A stretch of 64,000 bases of DNA from Hydrogenophaga sp. (lineage in GTDB: Bacteria; Pseudomonadota; Gammaproteobacteria; Burkholderiales; Burkholderiaceae_C), in assembly GCF_026125785.1 (NCBI RefSeq), contig NZ_JAHCKL010000003.1:62001-126000 (forward strand), in the 5' to 3' direction. Within the stretch, counting starts at the first letter, position 1; the number at the start of each line of letters is the position of its first letter. Both the position numbers and the translations under genes were made by a program. This document shows positions 43,505-53,688 of the stretch, piece after piece. The notes under the pieces are model-generated. The model worked only from the letters and a program-made list of their open reading frames with translations, was not told the DNA's origin and made no database searches.

Positions 43505-45352
43505 ATGCGCCGAGAATCCTCCGCCCCTTCGGGCATCGCTCTGCCCGCCCCCACGGGAGCGTCGGGCGCACCGTCCACCCCCCGGTCCGACTGGGCCACG
43601 CTCAGGCGCCTGCTGCCCTATCTGTGGCAGTACAAGGTGCGGGTGGTGCTGGCGCTGGCCTTCATGGTGGTGGCCAAGATGGCCAACGTCGGGGTGCCGC
43701 TGCTGCTCAAGGAACTGGTGGATGCCATGACCCTCCCGCCGGGCAGCGCGACCGCGCTGCTGGTGGTGCCGCTGGGCCTGCTGCTGGCCTATGGGCTGCT
43801 GCGCCTGTCCACCAGCGTGTTCACCGAGCTGCGCGAACTGATTTTCGCCAAGGCCACCGAGGGCGCCACCCGCAGCATCGCCCTGCAGGTGTTTGGTCAC
43901 CTGCATGCGCTGTCGCTGCGCTTTCACTTGGAGCGCCAGACCGGTGGCATGACGCGCGACATCGAACGCGGTACGCGCGGTGTGCAGTCGCTGATCTCCT
44001 ATTCGCTCTACAGCATCTTCCCGACCCTGGTCGAGGTGGGCTTCGTGCTGGTGCTGCTGGGTACCCGCTTCGACATGGGCTACGTCTGGATCACGCTGGT
44101 GGCGCTGGTGCTGTACATCGTGTTTACCGTGACGGTCACCGAATGGCGCACCAAGTTCCGCCGCCAGATGAACGAGCTGGAGTCGACCAGCCAGAGCCGC
44201 GCCATCGACTCCTTGCTCAACTACGAGACCGTCAAGTACTTCAACAACGAAGCTTTCGAAGCGCGCCGCTACGACGAGGCGCTGGAGCGGTTGCGCCGCG
44301 CGCGGATCAAGAGCCAGACCACGCTGTCCATGCTCAATGCCGGGCAGCAACTGGTGATCGCCGTGGCGCTGGTACTCATGCTCTGGCGTGCCACGCAGGG
44401 CGTGGCCAACGGCGAACTCACGCTGGGTGACCTGGTGATGGTCAATGCGTTCATGATCCAGCTCTACATTCCGCTGGGTTTTCTGGGCGTGCTCTACCGG
44501 GAAATCAAGCAGAGCCTGACCGATCTCGACAAGATGTTCGTGCTGCTGGAGAAGGAGCGCGAGGTGGCCGACGCACCCGAGGCGCAACCGCTGGTGCTGG
44601 CGGGGCCGCCCGTGGTGCGCTTCGAGAACGTGCGTTTCTCCTACGAGCCGGCGCGGGAAATCCTGCATGGCGTCAGCTTCGAGATACCGGCGGGCAGGAC
44701 CGTGGCCGTGGTCGGCCCCTCGGGATCGGGCAAGAGCACGCTGGCGCGTCTGCTGTACCGCTTCTACGACGTGAGCAACGCAGACGAAGGCGGCCGCATC
44801 ACGCTGGACGGCCAGGACATCAAGGCCGTGACCCAGGCCAGCCTTCGGCAGGCCATAGGCATCGTGCCGCAGGACACGGTGCTGTTCAACGACACCATCG
44901 AATACAACATCCTGTACGGCAAGCCGGACGCCGGCCACGAGGCCGCGGTGCGTGCCGCCCAGGCTGCGCACATCCACCAGTTCATCGAACGGCTGCCGCA
45001 GGGTTACAAGACCATGGTGGGGGAGCGGGGCCTGAAGCTGTCGGGCGGTGAAAAGCAGCGTGTGGCGATCGCCCGCACCTTGCTCAAGAACCCACCCCTC
45101 GTCATCTTCGACGAAGCCACCTCGGCGCTCGACTCGGCCAACGAGCGCGCCATTCAGGCCGAACTGAAAAGCGCCGCGCGCAACAAGACCACCCTGGTGA
45201 TCGCTCACCGCCTGTCCACGGTGGTGGACGCCCACGAAATCCTGGTGCTGGTGAACGGTGAGATCGTGGAACGCGGCGCGCATGCCGACCTGCTCGCCCG
45301 AGGCGGTGTCTACGCGGGCATGTGGGCGCTGCAGCAGAGCAGTGCCGAATAG
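43505..45352 (+). CDS. Atm1/HMT-type ABC exporter (fused TMD-NBD)
   Basis: 615 residues. A six-helix membrane domain (residues ~38-330) carries the NYETVKYFNNEAFEARRYDE stretch specific to the Atm1/ABCB7 subgroup. The nucleotide-binding domain has GPSGSGKSTLARLLYRFYDV, LSGGEKQRVAIARTLLKNPP and VIFDEATSALDSANERAIQA. Atm1-type exporters move glutathione conjugates or polysulfides; in Cupriavidus a relative (AtmA) contributes to nickel and cobalt tolerance. It would work as a homodimer in the inner membrane. Confidence 0.92.
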   Translation: MRRESSAPSGIALPAPTGASGAPSTPRSDWATLRRLLPYLWQYKVRVVLALAFMVVAKMANVGVPLLLKELVDAMTLPPGSATALLVVPLGLLLAYGLLRLSTSVFTELRELIFAKATEGATRSIALQVFGHLHALSLRFHLERQTGGMTRDIERGTRGVQSLISYSLYSIFPTLVEVGFVLVLLGTRFDMGYVWITLVALVLYIVFTVTVTEWRTKFRRQMNELESTSQSRAIDSLLNYETVKYFNNEAFEARRYDEALERLRRARIKSQTTLSMLNAGQQLVIAVALVLMLWRATQGVANGELTLGDLVMVNAFMIQLYIPLGFLGVLYREIKQSLTDLDKMFVLLEKEREVADAPEAQPLVLAGPPVVRFENVRFSYEPAREILHGVSFEIPAGRTVAVVGPSGSGKSTLARLLYRFYDVSNADEGGRITLDGQDIKAVTQASLRQAIGIVPQDTVLFNDTIEYNILYGKPDAGHEAAVRAAQAAHIHQFIERLPQGYKTMVGERGLKLSGGEKQRVAIARTLLKNPPLVIFDEATSALDSANERAIQAELKSAARNKTTLVIAHRLSTVVDAHEILVLVNGEIVERGAHADLLARGGVYAGMWALQQSSAE

Positions 45353-45371
45353 GGCTTGCGCAAGAGCCTTC

Positions 45372-46898
45372 CTACATTTTTCCCGTGCGCTCGTACCGTG
45401 CGTGCCACGACAGTGCTTCGTCCAGCAGGTGCGGGGTGTGCAGGCCGCCGCCGTGCCCGCTGCGCCCCAGGGCTTCGGCGCGCTCCAGGTAGTCCTGCAG
45501 TGCCGGCCGGTAGTCCGGGTGCGCGCAGCGCTCGATAACCACCCGGGCACGCTGGCGGGGCGAGAGGCCGCGCAGATCCGCCAGACCCTGTTCGGTGACC
45601 ACGATCTGCACGTCGTGCTCGGTATGGTCCACGTGGCTGACCATGGGCACGATGCAAGACACGCTGCCGCCCTTGGCCGTGGACGGCGTCATGAAGATCG
45701 AGAGATAGGCGTTGCGCGCGAAGTCGCCCGAGCCGCCGATACCGTTCATGATGCGCGTGCCCATCACGTGTGTGGAATTGACGTTGCCGTAGATGTCCGC
45801 CTCGATCATGCCGTTCATGGCGATGACGCCCAGGCGGCGGATCACCTCCGGGTGGTTGCTGATTTCCTGCGGCCTCAGCACGATGCGCTGTCGGTAGAAG
45901 TCCAGGTGGGCGAGGAATTCCTCGGAGGCTGCCGGGCTGAGCGAGAGCGCGGTGGCCGAGGCAAAGGCCAGCTTGCCGGACTTCAGCATGTCCAGCATGC
46001 CGTCCTGCAGCACCTCGGTGTAGGCGGTCAGGCCCTCGAAGCGGCCCTGGTTCAGGCCGGAGAGCACGGCGTTGGCGATGTTGCCCACCCCCGATTGCAA
46101 TGGCAGCAGGCCTGGCGGCAGCCGGCCCTTGCCCACCTCGTGCTCCAGGAACTCCAGGATGTGGCCGGCAATGCGCTGCGAGGCCTCGTCGGGCGGCGTG
46201 AAGCTGGAATTGCGGTCCGGCATGTGCGTCTCCACGATGGCGACCACTTTCTGCGGATCGCAGCGCAGATAGGGTTCGCCGATGCGGTCGCCGGTGTGCG
46301 TGAGCGGGATGGGCTGGCGCGCCGGTGGCCGCTGCGTGCCGTAGTAGATGTCGTGCATGCCCTCGAGTCCCTCCGGCTGCCAGCTGTTGACTTCCAGAAT
46401 GACGCGCTGCGCCTGGTCCAGCCAGGTCTTGTTGTTGCCGACCGATGACGAAGGAATCAGGCGCCCGTCCTCCAGAATGCCTGCGACCTCCACCACCGCG
46501 GTGTCGAGCTGTCCCAGAAAGCCGAACCAGACGAACTGCGCCACGTGCGAGAGGTGGATGTCGATGTACGCCATGTGCCCCGCGTTGATGCGCTGGCGGC
46601 AGGTCGGGTCCGACTGGTAAGGCAGGCGCATCTCGATGCCGCCCACCTGTGCCAGCGCACCGTCGAGTTCGGGCGCGGTGGAAGCGCCGGTCCACACGCC
46701 GATGCGAAAAGGCTCACCGGCCTCGTGCTGCCGGGCAATGTGCCGAGCCAGCGCCTGCGGAATGACCTTGGGATAGCCCGCGCCGGTGAACCCGCTCATG
46801 CCGACGTTGTCGCCATGCCGTATCAGCGCGGCGGCGGCGTCGGCGGACATGATCTTGGCGCGCAGGCCAGCGTGGGCGATTCGAGGGTGGTGGGACAT
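45372..46898 (-). CDS. acetyl-CoA hydrolase/transferase (succinyl-CoA:acetate CoA-transferase-like)
   Basis: 508 residues, class I CoA-transferase of the AcH family. GMSGFTGAGYPKVIPQALAR is the N-terminal CoA-binding region, NGMIEADIYGNVNSTHVMGT contains the catalytic glutamate, and GIGGSGDFARNAYLSIFMTP completes the site. It transfers CoA between short acids or hydrolyses acetyl-CoA. AAGGAG before ATG 46898 decides the start. The upstream CTAGGGTAAACCCTAG palindrome (46923-46938) may be its operator. Divergent from a LysR gene. Confidence 0.9.
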   Translation of the reverse strand: MSHHPRIAHAGLRAKIMSADAAAALIRHGDNVGMSGFTGAGYPKVIPQALARHIARQHEAGEPFRIGVWTGASTAPELDGALAQVGGIEMRLPYQSDPTCRQRINAGHMAYIDIHLSHVAQFVWFGFLGQLDTAVVEVAGILEDGRLIPSSSVGNNKTWLDQAQRVILEVNSWQPEGLEGMHDIYYGTQRPPARQPIPLTHTGDRIGEPYLRCDPQKVVAIVETHMPDRNSSFTPPDEASQRIAGHILEFLEHEVGKGRLPPGLLPLQSGVGNIANAVLSGLNQGRFEGLTAYTEVLQDGMLDMLKSGKLAFASATALSLSPAASEEFLAHLDFYRQRIVLRPQEISNHPEVIRRLGVIAMNGMIEADIYGNVNSTHVMGTRIMNGIGGSGDFARNAYLSIFMTPSTAKGGSVSCIVPMVSHVDHTEHDVQIVVTEQGLADLRGLSPRQRARVVIERCAHPDYRPALQDYLERAEALGRSGHGGGLHTPHLLDEALSWHARYERTGKM

Positions 46899-46922
46899 CC
46901 GGGTCTCCTTGGGTGGCAAAAA

Positions 46923-46938
46923 CTAGGGTAAACCCTAG
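46923..46938. promoter_or_regulatory. Candidate operator CTAGGGTAAACCCTAG
   Basis: Seven-base perfect inverted arms (CTAGGGT / ACCCTAG) with two central bases lie 24 bases upstream of the CoA-transferase start, in the 144-base gap to the divergent LysR gene. The position would allow control by that LysR protein or by a two-fold symmetric repressor. Binding protein not known. Confidence 0.45.
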
Positions 46939-47042
46939 GTAAGGAGCGGGATGTTATCGGAGTGCGGGCGGTTCAAGGCGGCCAGCCTGTCACCGGTGTG
47001 ATGGCGGCATTTCACGCAAGGCGGCGCGCATAATCCGCGCCC

Positions 47043-47969
47043 ATGGAAACCAAATGGCTCGAAGATTTTGTCAGCCTCGCTGAGACCCGAAGCTTCAGCC
47101 GCTCGGCCCAGTTGCGGCATGTCACCCAGCCCGCGTTCTCCCGGCGCATCCAGTCGCTGGAAGCCTGGGCCGGCACCGATCTGGTGGACCGCTCCTCCTA
47201 TCCCACGCGCCTCACTCCCGCTGGCCAGACGCTGTATGACCAGGCGCTGGAGATGCTGCAGGCGCTGCAGAGCACGCGCACCATGCTGCGCGCCCACACG
47301 GCGGCGGCGCAGGACGTGATCGAGTTTGCCGTTCCGCATACGCTGGCCTTCACCTTCTTTCCCTCCTGGCTCTCCGGCCTGCGCGAGACCTGTGGTCCGA
47401 TCAAGAGCCGGCTGATCGCGCTCAATGTGCACGACGCGGTCATGCGCCTGGTGGAGGGCAGCTGCGACCTGCTGATCGCTTACCACCACGCTTCCCAGCC
47501 CATACAACTGGACGCCACGCGCTACGAAATGCTCCCACTGGGCACCGAACGGCTGGCACCCTATGTGCGGCCCAATGCCAAGGGTGCGCCGCTGTTCGCC
47601 TTGCCCGGCACGGTCAGCCAGCCGCTGCCTTACCTGGCGTATGCGCCTGGCGCCTACCTGGGCCGCGCGGTGGACCAGATGCTCAAGGTGAGCACCACGC
47701 CGGTGCACCTGGAGCGGCTCTACGAGACCGACATGGCCGAAGGCCTCAAGGCCATGGCGCTCGAAGGCCACGGCATCGCCTTTCTGCCGGCCAGCGCGGT
47801 GCGCAACGAGGTGGCCGCCCGCAAGCTGGTGCCTGCCGGCGAAGGACTGGAGACCTCGCTGGATATCCGCCTCTACCGCGCCCGGCCACACGACGTGCAG
47901 AAAGGCAAGCGCGCGGTGCAGGTGTTCTGGGATCGGCTGGCCGCCAGCCTGGGGCAGGCGACGGTTTGA
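47043..47969 (+). CDS. LysR-family transcriptional regulator
   Basis: 308 residues. HTH at residues ~1-60 ([20 protein letters not shown], then [20 protein letters not shown]) and a substrate domain after residue ~90. It resembles the HypT/YjiE subgroup of LysR regulators in its [20 protein letters not shown] start, but specificity is unknown. Probable -10 CATAAT lies near 47030. Thirteen bases separate its stop from the pyrC start. Confidence 0.9.
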   Translation: METKWLEDFVSLAETRSFSRSAQLRHVTQPAFSRRIQSLEAWAGTDLVDRSSYPTRLTPAGQTLYDQALEMLQALQSTRTMLRAHTAAAQDVIEFAVPHTLAFTFFPSWLSGLRETCGPIKSRLIALNVHDAVMRLVEGSCDLLIAYHHASQPIQLDATRYEMLPLGTERLAPYVRPNAKGAPLFALPGTVSQPLPYLAYAPGAYLGRAVDQMLKVSTTPVHLERLYETDMAEGLKAMALEGHGIAFLPASAVRNEVAARKLVPAGEGLETSLDIRLYRARPHDVQKGKRAVQVFWDRLAASLGQATV

Positions 47970-47982
47970 GAGAATCGGGGGC

Positions 47983-49035
47983 ATGAACGCTCCCCACGCC
48001 CAGCCCGACACCCTGACCTTCACCCGGCCCGACGACTGGCACCTGCACGTGCGCGACGGCGAGGTGCTGTCCACCGTGGTGCCCCACACCGCCGCGCAGT
48101 TCGGTCGCGCCATCATCATGCCCAACCTGAAGCCGCCGGTGACCACCGCGGCGCAGGCCGTGGCCTACCGGGACCGCATCCGTGCCGCCGTGCCTGCGGG
48201 CATGGACTTCGAGCCGCTGATGACCCTCTATCTCACCGACAACCTGCCGCCCGAGGAGATCGCGCACGCGAAGGACGTCGGCGTGGTGGCCCTCAAGCTC
48301 TACCCGGCGGGTGCCACCACCAACAGCGATGCGGGGGTGACCGACATCCGCAAGACCTACAAGACCCTGGAGGCGATGCAACGCGCCGGTCTCCTGCTGC
48401 TGGTGCACGGCGAGGTGACCTCGTCCGACATCGATCTGTTCGACCGCGAGGCCGTTTTCATCGACCAGCAGCTCATCCCGCTGCGCCGCGACTTTCCCGA
48501 ACTGAAGATCGTGATGGAGCACATCACGACGAAGGAGGCCGCGCAGTACGTGGCCGAGGCTGGTGCCCATACGGCGGCCACCATCACCGCGCACCACCTG
48601 CTGTTCAACCGCAACGCCATCTTCACGGGGGGCATCCGCCCCCACTATTACTGCCTGCCGGTGCTCAAGCGTGAGACCCACCGCCAGGCGCTGGTCGCGG
48701 CGGCCACCAGCGGCAGCGACCGCTTCTTCCTCGGCACCGACAGCGCGCCGCACCCGGCCCATCTCAAGGAGCATGCCACGGGTTGCGCCGGCTGCTACAC
48801 CGCGCACGCCGCGGTCGAGATGTACGCCGAAGCTTTCGACGCCGCTGGCGCGCTCGACCGCCTCGAAGGTTTCGCCAGTTTCCATGGCCCGGACTTCTAC
48901 GGCCTGCCCCGCAACCGCGGCACCATCACGCTGCGGCGCGAGGCCTGGACCACGCCCGAGCACTTCCCCTTCGGCCAGGCCGAGCTCAAGCCCTTGCGCG
49001 GTGGCGAGGCGCTGCCGTGGCGTCTGCAGGCCTGA
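47983..49035 (+). CDS. pyrC: dihydroorotase
   Basis: 350 residues, class II dihydroorotase of de novo pyrimidine synthesis. Metal ligands His20 and His22 ([12 protein letters not shown]), the carboxylated lysine Lys105 ([15 protein letters not shown]), histidines in LVHGEVT and VMEHITT, and the catalytic aspartate in [15 protein letters not shown] are all present. The enzyme interconverts carbamoyl-aspartate and dihydroorotate in the cytoplasm. The 3' end overlaps the DUF3025 gene by 19 bases. Confidence 0.96.
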   Translation: MNAPHAQPDTLTFTRPDDWHLHVRDGEVLSTVVPHTAAQFGRAIIMPNLKPPVTTAAQAVAYRDRIRAAVPAGMDFEPLMTLYLTDNLPPEEIAHAKDVGVVALKLYPAGATTNSDAGVTDIRKTYKTLEAMQRAGLLLLVHGEVTSSDIDLFDREAVFIDQQLIPLRRDFPELKIVMEHITTKEAAQYVAEAGAHTAATITAHHLLFNRNAIFTGGIRPHYYCLPVLKRETHRQALVAAATSGSDRFFLGTDSAPHPAHLKEHATGCAGCYTAHAAVEMYAEAFDAAGALDRLEGFASFHGPDFYGLPRNRGTITLRREAWTTPEHFPFGQAELKPLRGGEALPWRLQA

Positions 49036-49790
49036 GCGGGCCGTTGCCATCCGGGCCGGAGCCGGACTGGGCGGATCCCTGGTACGTGCCGTTGGCCGAT
49101 CCGGGGCGGGCGGTGGCGGCGGCGTGGGCAAGCGGGCAGCCATTGACGCATGCGCTCCAGGGCGCGGGTCCGGGTCCGGTGCGCTTCGTGCCCCAGGCCG
49201 CCTTGCCCGATGGCGTGGCCTATGAGCAGTTCATTGCTGAAACGGGCCAGGTTCCCACGCGCGAGAACCTGCACGACTTTTTCAACGGTCTGTGCTGGCT
49301 GCGGTTTCCGGCGTCCAAACAGCGGCTGAACCGCCTGCAGGCCGCCGAGATCACGGCCCACGGTATTGGCGCGGTGCGTGGGCCCGTGCGGGATGCGCTG
49401 ACGCTGTTCGATGAAAACGCCGCGCTCCTGCAGGCGCCCGCTCCGTTGTGGACCGCCTTGCTGGCGCGCGACTGGGTGCGGCTTTTCGTGTCATTGCGAC
49501 CGCTGTGGCCGCAGGCGCGCCTGGTGCTGTTTGGCCATGCGCTGCTTGAGAAGCTGGCCACTCCGTACAAGTCGATCACCGCCCATGTGCTTCGGGAGCC
49601 GGTGCCCCTGTCCCTCGCAGACGATCTGGCCGCCTGGGATGGCTGGCTGGCCGCCAGGCTGCACGCGCCGCTGCTGGCCGGCAAGCCGTTCGCGCCGTTG
49701 CCGGTGCTGGGCGTGCCGGGCTGGTGGGCCGCCAACGAGCTCCCCGGCTTCTACGAGGACGCCACCGTGTTCCGTCCGCCCCGCGCTTGA
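49017..49790 (+). CDS. DUF3025 domain protein
   Basis: 257 residues. [20 protein letters not shown] and the nearby LNRLQAAEI mark the DUF3025 family, of unknown function. No in-frame ATG is available near the pyrC end; GTG 49017 has GAGG eight bases upstream and overlaps pyrC by 19 bases. TTG 49044 or GTG 49086 are alternatives. It is commonly found next to pyrC in betaproteobacteria. Its last codons contain the -35 element of a probable heat-shock promoter for htpX. Confidence 0.8.
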   Translation: MASAGLSGPLPSGPEPDWADPWYVPLADPGRAVAAAWASGQPLTHALQGAGPGPVRFVPQAALPDGVAYEQFIAETGQVPTRENLHDFFNGLCWLRFPASKQRLNRLQAAEITAHGIGAVRGPVRDALTLFDENAALLQAPAPLWTALLARDWVRLFVSLRPLWPQARLVLFGHALLEKLATPYKSITAHVLREPVPLSLADDLAAWDGWLAARLHAPLLAGKPFAPLPVLGVPGWWAANELPGFYEDATVFRPPRA

Positions 49791-49812
49791 ATTCCACCTC
49801 TGCGGCCCCACA
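49786..49812 (+). promoter_or_regulatory. Probable sigma-32 (heat-shock) promoter of htpX
   Basis: CTTGAA (49786-49791), a 14-base spacer, then CCCCACA (49806-49812) closely match the sigma-32 consensus CTTGAAA-N13/14-CCCCATNT. It starts inside the DUF3025 stop codon and lies about 140 bases upstream of the htpX start. HtpX is a known heat-shock protease in enterobacteria, which supports the reading. Confidence 0.6.
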
Positions 49813-49950
49813 CTCGGTTCTCGGTATCATGCGCCGTCCCGCGACGGCACGAGATGCCAGGAACGCCGAGAAGGCGGGAACCCCAAGGCCCTTTCGAGAG
49901 TCGCAAGCGCAGCCCGGCGCCCCACGCGCCCCTGTCCATCTGGAGAAAAC

Positions 49951-50820
49951 ATGAAACGCATCCTGTTGTTTGTTCTGACCAACTTCGCCGTCATGGCGGT
50001 GCTGCTGGTCACCACCCGCATCCTGGGCGTGGACCGTTTCCTCACGGCCAATGGCCTGAACATGACCGCCCTGGCGGGCTTCTCGCTCGTGATCGGTTTT
50101 GGCGGCGCCATCATCTCGCTGCTGATGAGCAAGCCCATGGCCAAGTTCAGCACCGGTGCGCGCGTGATCAACCAGCCCCAGACCGCCGATGAGGCCTGGA
50201 TCGTGGAGACCGTGCGCCGCTTCGCCGACAAGGCCGGCATCGGCATGCCCGAGGTGGCGATCTTCGAAGGTGCGCCGAACGCCTTTGCCACGGGTGCCTT
50301 CAAGAACTCCGCGCTGGTGGCCGTGTCCACCGGCCTGCTGCAGAACATGACCCGCGAGGAGGTCGAGGCCGTGATCGGCCACGAGGTCGCGCACGTGGCC
50401 AATGGCGACATGGTGACGATGACGCTCATCCAGGGCGTGATGAACACCTTTGTGGTGTTCCTCAGCCGGGTGATCGGCTACGCGGTGGACGCCTTCCTGC
50501 GCCGGGGCAGCGACAACAACTCCGGCCCGGGGATCGGCTACATGGTGACGACCATCGTGATGGACATCGTGCTGGGTTTCCTGGCCGCCATCATCGTGGC
50601 CTGGTTCAGCCGCCAGCGCGAGTTCCGCGCCGATGCCGGAGCCACCCAGCTCATGGGCCGCAAGCAGCCCATGATCAACGCGCTGGCCCGCCTGGGTGGC
50701 CTCACGCCGGGCGAACTGCCCAAGACCATGCAGGCCCTGGGCATCACCGGTGGCCTGGGCAAGCTGTTCTCGACCCATCCGCCGATCGAGGAGCGCATCG
50801 CCGCCCTGCAGAAGGGCTGA
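49951..50820 (+). CDS. htpX: membrane zinc metalloprotease HtpX
   Basis: 289 residues, M48B family. Two N-terminal membrane helices (residues ~4-22 and ~38-58), the zinc motif His144-Glu145-x-x-His148 ([13 protein letters not shown]), and the third ligand glutamate in [12 protein letters not shown]. Two further hydrophobic segments lie at about 155-170 and 190-215. It degrades misfolded membrane proteins together with FtsH. ATG 49951 follows TGGAGA. An intrinsic terminator lies 35 bases after the stop. Confidence 0.95.
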   Translation: MKRILLFVLTNFAVMAVLLVTTRILGVDRFLTANGLNMTALAGFSLVIGFGGAIISLLMSKPMAKFSTGARVINQPQTADEAWIVETVRRFADKAGIGMPEVAIFEGAPNAFATGAFKNSALVAVSTGLLQNMTREEVEAVIGHEVAHVANGDMVTMTLIQGVMNTFVVFLSRVIGYAVDAFLRRGSDNNSGPGIGYMVTTIVMDIVLGFLAAIIVAWFSRQREFRADAGATQLMGRKQPMINALARLGGLTPGELPKTMQALGITGGLGKLFSTHPPIEERIAALQKG

Positions 50821-50854
50821 TGAGGCCCCTGCCCGGTGCAGGACTCCCAAGAAA

Positions 50855-50879
50855 GAAAGCGACCCTTCGGGTCGCTTTC
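50855..50879. terminator. Hairpin terminator after htpX, possibly bidirectional
   Basis: GAAAGCGACCC and GGGTCGCTTTC form an 11-base perfect stem with a TTC loop. Flanking A-rich and T-rich bases give partial U-runs on both strands. It separates htpX from the convergent glycine-zipper gene. Confidence 0.8.
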
Positions 50880-50916
50880 TGCTTTCTGGCCTTGTAGTGA
50901 GTGCGTTGCCGGGTGC

Positions 50917-51669
50917 TCAGCGGTTGCGTTCCCAGCGGTCATCGCCACGGCGATCGTCGTCGCGTCGCTCGTAGCGGCCACCTCGGCGGTCGTCGTCGCG
51001 GCGGGGGTCGTAGTAGCCCGGGCCCCAGCGATAGCCGTGGATGGGCATCACCACTGGTGGGGCGGCGCGGTACACCGGGTAAGACGGGTAGAACTGCGTG
51101 CCGATCACCACGCGCGTGGTCGGTTCCACATACTGCACCTGGGGCTGGTAAGACGGGTAGGTCGTGGCCGGCGGCGGAGGCGGCATGGCATCCACCGGCG
51201 TGACGTTCAGGCGCACAAAGCGGCCCGGGTCCTGGGGCATCTGCACGCGGTACTGACGTCCGGCGTACTCATAGACCACGTCGTAGGCCACGGTGCGGTT
51301 CTCGTAGAACGTCTGCGTGCCGCACTGGCGGTAGGTCTCGGTGTAGGGCTGGCTGGGGCCTTCGATGCGGTTGCCCAGGATGGCTCCGCCGATGATGCCG
51401 ATGGCGGTGGCCGCCGCGCGGCCGCTGCCGTTGCCCACGGCGTTGCCCATGGCACCGCCCGCAATGCCGCCGATCAGCGCGCCGGCACCGGACTTCTGGC
51501 CCGGGTAGGTCACCTGCTGGTCGCCGCAGACCTCGCGTGGCACGGCGACCTGCTGGATCACGGGGGTGCTGCTGATCACGCGACCCTGTTCTTCCTGGGC
51601 CTGGGCCAGCCCGCTGCCGGCCAGGGCAAACAGGCCGGTCATCACGGGGATCAGGACGGGGGATTTCAT
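50917..51669 (-). CDS. glycine-zipper 2TM domain outer-membrane-type protein
   Basis: 250 residues. A signal peptide (MKSPVLIPVMTGLFALAGSG, then LAQAQ) is followed by the glycine zipper GALIGGIAGGAMGNAVGNGS and IGIIGGAILGNRIEG, the PF05433 Rick_17kDa_Anti/2TM motif. The middle has QCGTQTFYENRTVAYDVVYE with two cysteines. The C-terminus is proline/tyrosine-rich and ends in an Arg/Asp repeat tail (DDRRGGRYERRDDDRRGDDR). Such proteins sit in the envelope; function unclear. CAGGAG precedes ATG 51669. Confidence 0.85.
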   Translation of the reverse strand: MKSPVLIPVMTGLFALAGSGLAQAQEEQGRVISSTPVIQQVAVPREVCGDQQVTYPGQKSGAGALIGGIAGGAMGNAVGNGSGRAAATAIGIIGGAILGNRIEGPSQPYTETYRQCGTQTFYENRTVAYDVVYEYAGRQYRVQMPQDPGRFVRLNVTPVDAMPPPPPATTYPSYQPQVQYVEPTTRVVIGTQFYPSYPVYRAAPPVVMPIHGYRWGPGYYDPRRDDDRRGGRYERRDDDRRGDDRWERNR

Positions 51670-51730
51670 GTTGAGCTCCTGAAAGACTCCTGAGGCGGAG
51701 TACGGTAGTGTGGAGCTTGCCCTTGCCGTG

Positions 51731-53605
51731 TCAAGCCAGCGTGCTGGCGGTGTAAAGATTTGTTGTCCCCGCTGGCGGCAGACCCAGCAGATCGCGTGCC
51801 ACGGCCTCGGCCACCTTGAGGCCGTCGACGCCGGCCGACAGGATGCCGCCGGCGTAGCCAGCGCCTTCCCCGGCCGGATACAAGCCCTGGGTGTTGAGGC
51901 TCTGGCCGTCATTGCCGCGCGTGATGCGCAAGGGCGAGGAGGTGCGCGTCTCCACGCCGGTGAGGACCGCGTCGGGCATGTCGTAGCCACGGATCTTGCG
52001 TCCGAAGATCGGCAGCGCTTCGCGCATGGCGTCAATGGCGTAGGCGGGCAGGGCCGGCGCGAGGTCGCCCAGCTTCACGCCTGGCCGGTAGGAGGGGAGT
52101 ACTTCGCCGAGCGTGGTGGAGGGACGTTGCTGCAGAAAGTCGCCCACGAGCTGGCCCGGGGCATCGTAGTTGGCGCCGCCCAGTTCGTAGGCGCGCGATT
52201 CCAGCTGGCGCTGCAGCACCACACCGGCCAGGGGGTGCGTGCGCCCCTGCGCCACCAGGGCTTCGGCCTGTGCCGCGTAGCGGGGACCGTCGGCCTCGCC
52301 AAAGGCCGCGGTCCAGAGCGGGGCATCCTGAGGGAAATGCTGCGGGAAGTCGGCCGGTTCTATGCCGACCACCAGGCCGGCATTGGCGTTGCGCTCGTTG
52401 CGTGAGTACTGGCTCATGCCATTGGTGACGACGCGGCCGGGCTCGGAGGTCGCGGCCACCACGGTGCCGCCCGGACACATGCAGAAGCTGTAGACGGCGC
52501 GCCCGTTCTTCGCATGGTGGACCAGTTTGTAGTCGGCCGCTCCGAGCAGGGGGTGGCCGGCGTGGCGGCCCCAGCGCGCGCGGTCGATCACCCCCTGGGG
52601 ATGCTCGATGCGAAAGCCGATCGAGAAGGGCTTGGCTTCCATGAACACCCCTGCGTCCCAGAGCATGGCAAAGGTGTCTCGTGCGCTGTGGCCCAGCGCC
52701 AGCACCACGCGCCGCGCTGGCAGGGTCTGCAGTTCGCCCCCGTCCAGGCGCCGTACCTTCAGGGCTTGGACGTGTCGCGAGCCGCTGTCGCTCCCACTGG
52801 CCGCCAGCACCAGGCCTTCCACCTGATGCTGGAAACGGATCTCGCCGCCCAGGGCAACGATCTTCTCGCGCATGGCCTCGACCACGCGCACCAGCTTGAA
52901 CGTGCCGATGTGCGGGTGCGCGGTGAACAGGATTTCCGGCGGAGCGCCGGCGTCGACGAACTCCTGCATCACCTTGCGCCCGAGAAAGCGCGGGTCCTTG
53001 ATCTGGCTGTAGAGCTTGCCGTCCGAGAACAGGCCAGCGCCGCCCTCGCCGTACTGCACATTGCTCTGGGGGTTCAGCTCGTGGCGGCGCCACAGGCCCC
53101 AGGTGTCTCGGGTGCGCTCGCGCACCGGCTTGCCGCGTTCGAGCACGATGGGCCGCCAGCCCATCTGCGCCAGCGCCAGCGCGGCCAGCAGGCCGCAGGG
53201 ACCCAGGCCGACCACGACGGGGCGGTCGTTCTCGTCGGCGGGGCCCCCGGCCGGGGCCAGCCCGGGAGGTTGCCAGCGCATGTCCGGCGTGGGCTGCACA
53301 TGGGGTTTGCCGGCGAGCTGTTCCAGCAGAGCGGCCTCCTGCGCGGGATCGGCGAGAGCCACGTCCACGATGTACACCGCCAGCAGCTCGGCCTTGCGGG
53401 CGTCGAAGCTGCGCTTGTACACCTGCAACCGGGCGATCCGGGCGGGTTCCGTGCCCAGGGCCTCGGCGGCCAGGCGGGTGAGCGCCTCGACAGGGTGGGG
53501 CGGGGGCAGGCGGTCAGCGTCGGTTTCGCTGGGCGCGTCGGCGGCGCGGCGGTGTTCGGCCGGCACGGCGGCCAATGGCAGCTTGAGTTCAGAGAGGCGG
53601 ATCAT
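51731..53605 (-). CDS. FAD-dependent dehydrogenase, COG2509 family
   Basis: 624 residues. The dinucleotide-binding motif is PVVVGLGPCGLLAALALAQM (residues ~128-147), then ERTRDTWGLWRRHELNPQSN and VQYGEGGAGLFSDGKLYSQI, typical of the uncharacterised COG2509 oxidoreductases. The C-terminal half includes SFCMCPGGTVVAATSEPGRV and YPAGEGAGYAGGILSAGVDG. The N-terminal ~110 residues form the ferredoxin-like BFD-type lead domain usual in this family. Substrate unknown. Confidence 0.88.
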   Translation of the reverse strand: MIRLSELKLPLAAVPAEHRRAADAPSETDADRLPPPHPVEALTRLAAEALGTEPARIARLQVYKRSFDARKAELLAVYIVDVALADPAQEAALLEQLAGKPHVQPTPDMRWQPPGLAPAGGPADENDRPVVVGLGPCGLLAALALAQMGWRPIVLERGKPVRERTRDTWGLWRRHELNPQSNVQYGEGGAGLFSDGKLYSQIKDPRFLGRKVMQEFVDAGAPPEILFTAHPHIGTFKLVRVVEAMREKIVALGGEIRFQHQVEGLVLAASGSDSGSRHVQALKVRRLDGGELQTLPARRVVLALGHSARDTFAMLWDAGVFMEAKPFSIGFRIEHPQGVIDRARWGRHAGHPLLGAADYKLVHHAKNGRAVYSFCMCPGGTVVAATSEPGRVVTNGMSQYSRNERNANAGLVVGIEPADFPQHFPQDAPLWTAAFGEADGPRYAAQAEALVAQGRTHPLAGVVLQRQLESRAYELGGANYDAPGQLVGDFLQQRPSTTLGEVLPSYRPGVKLGDLAPALPAYAIDAMREALPIFGRKIRGYDMPDAVLTGVETRTSSPLRITRGNDGQSLNTQGLYPAGEGAGYAGGILSAGVDGLKVAEAVARDLLGLPPAGTTNLYTASTLA

Positions 53606-53688
53606 GGGGCGTGGGGCTTGTGGTGATCAAGCAGGCGGCGAACCCGGTATTGTCGTCAAAGCAACACCATCGCTGCAATGTGAAAATG

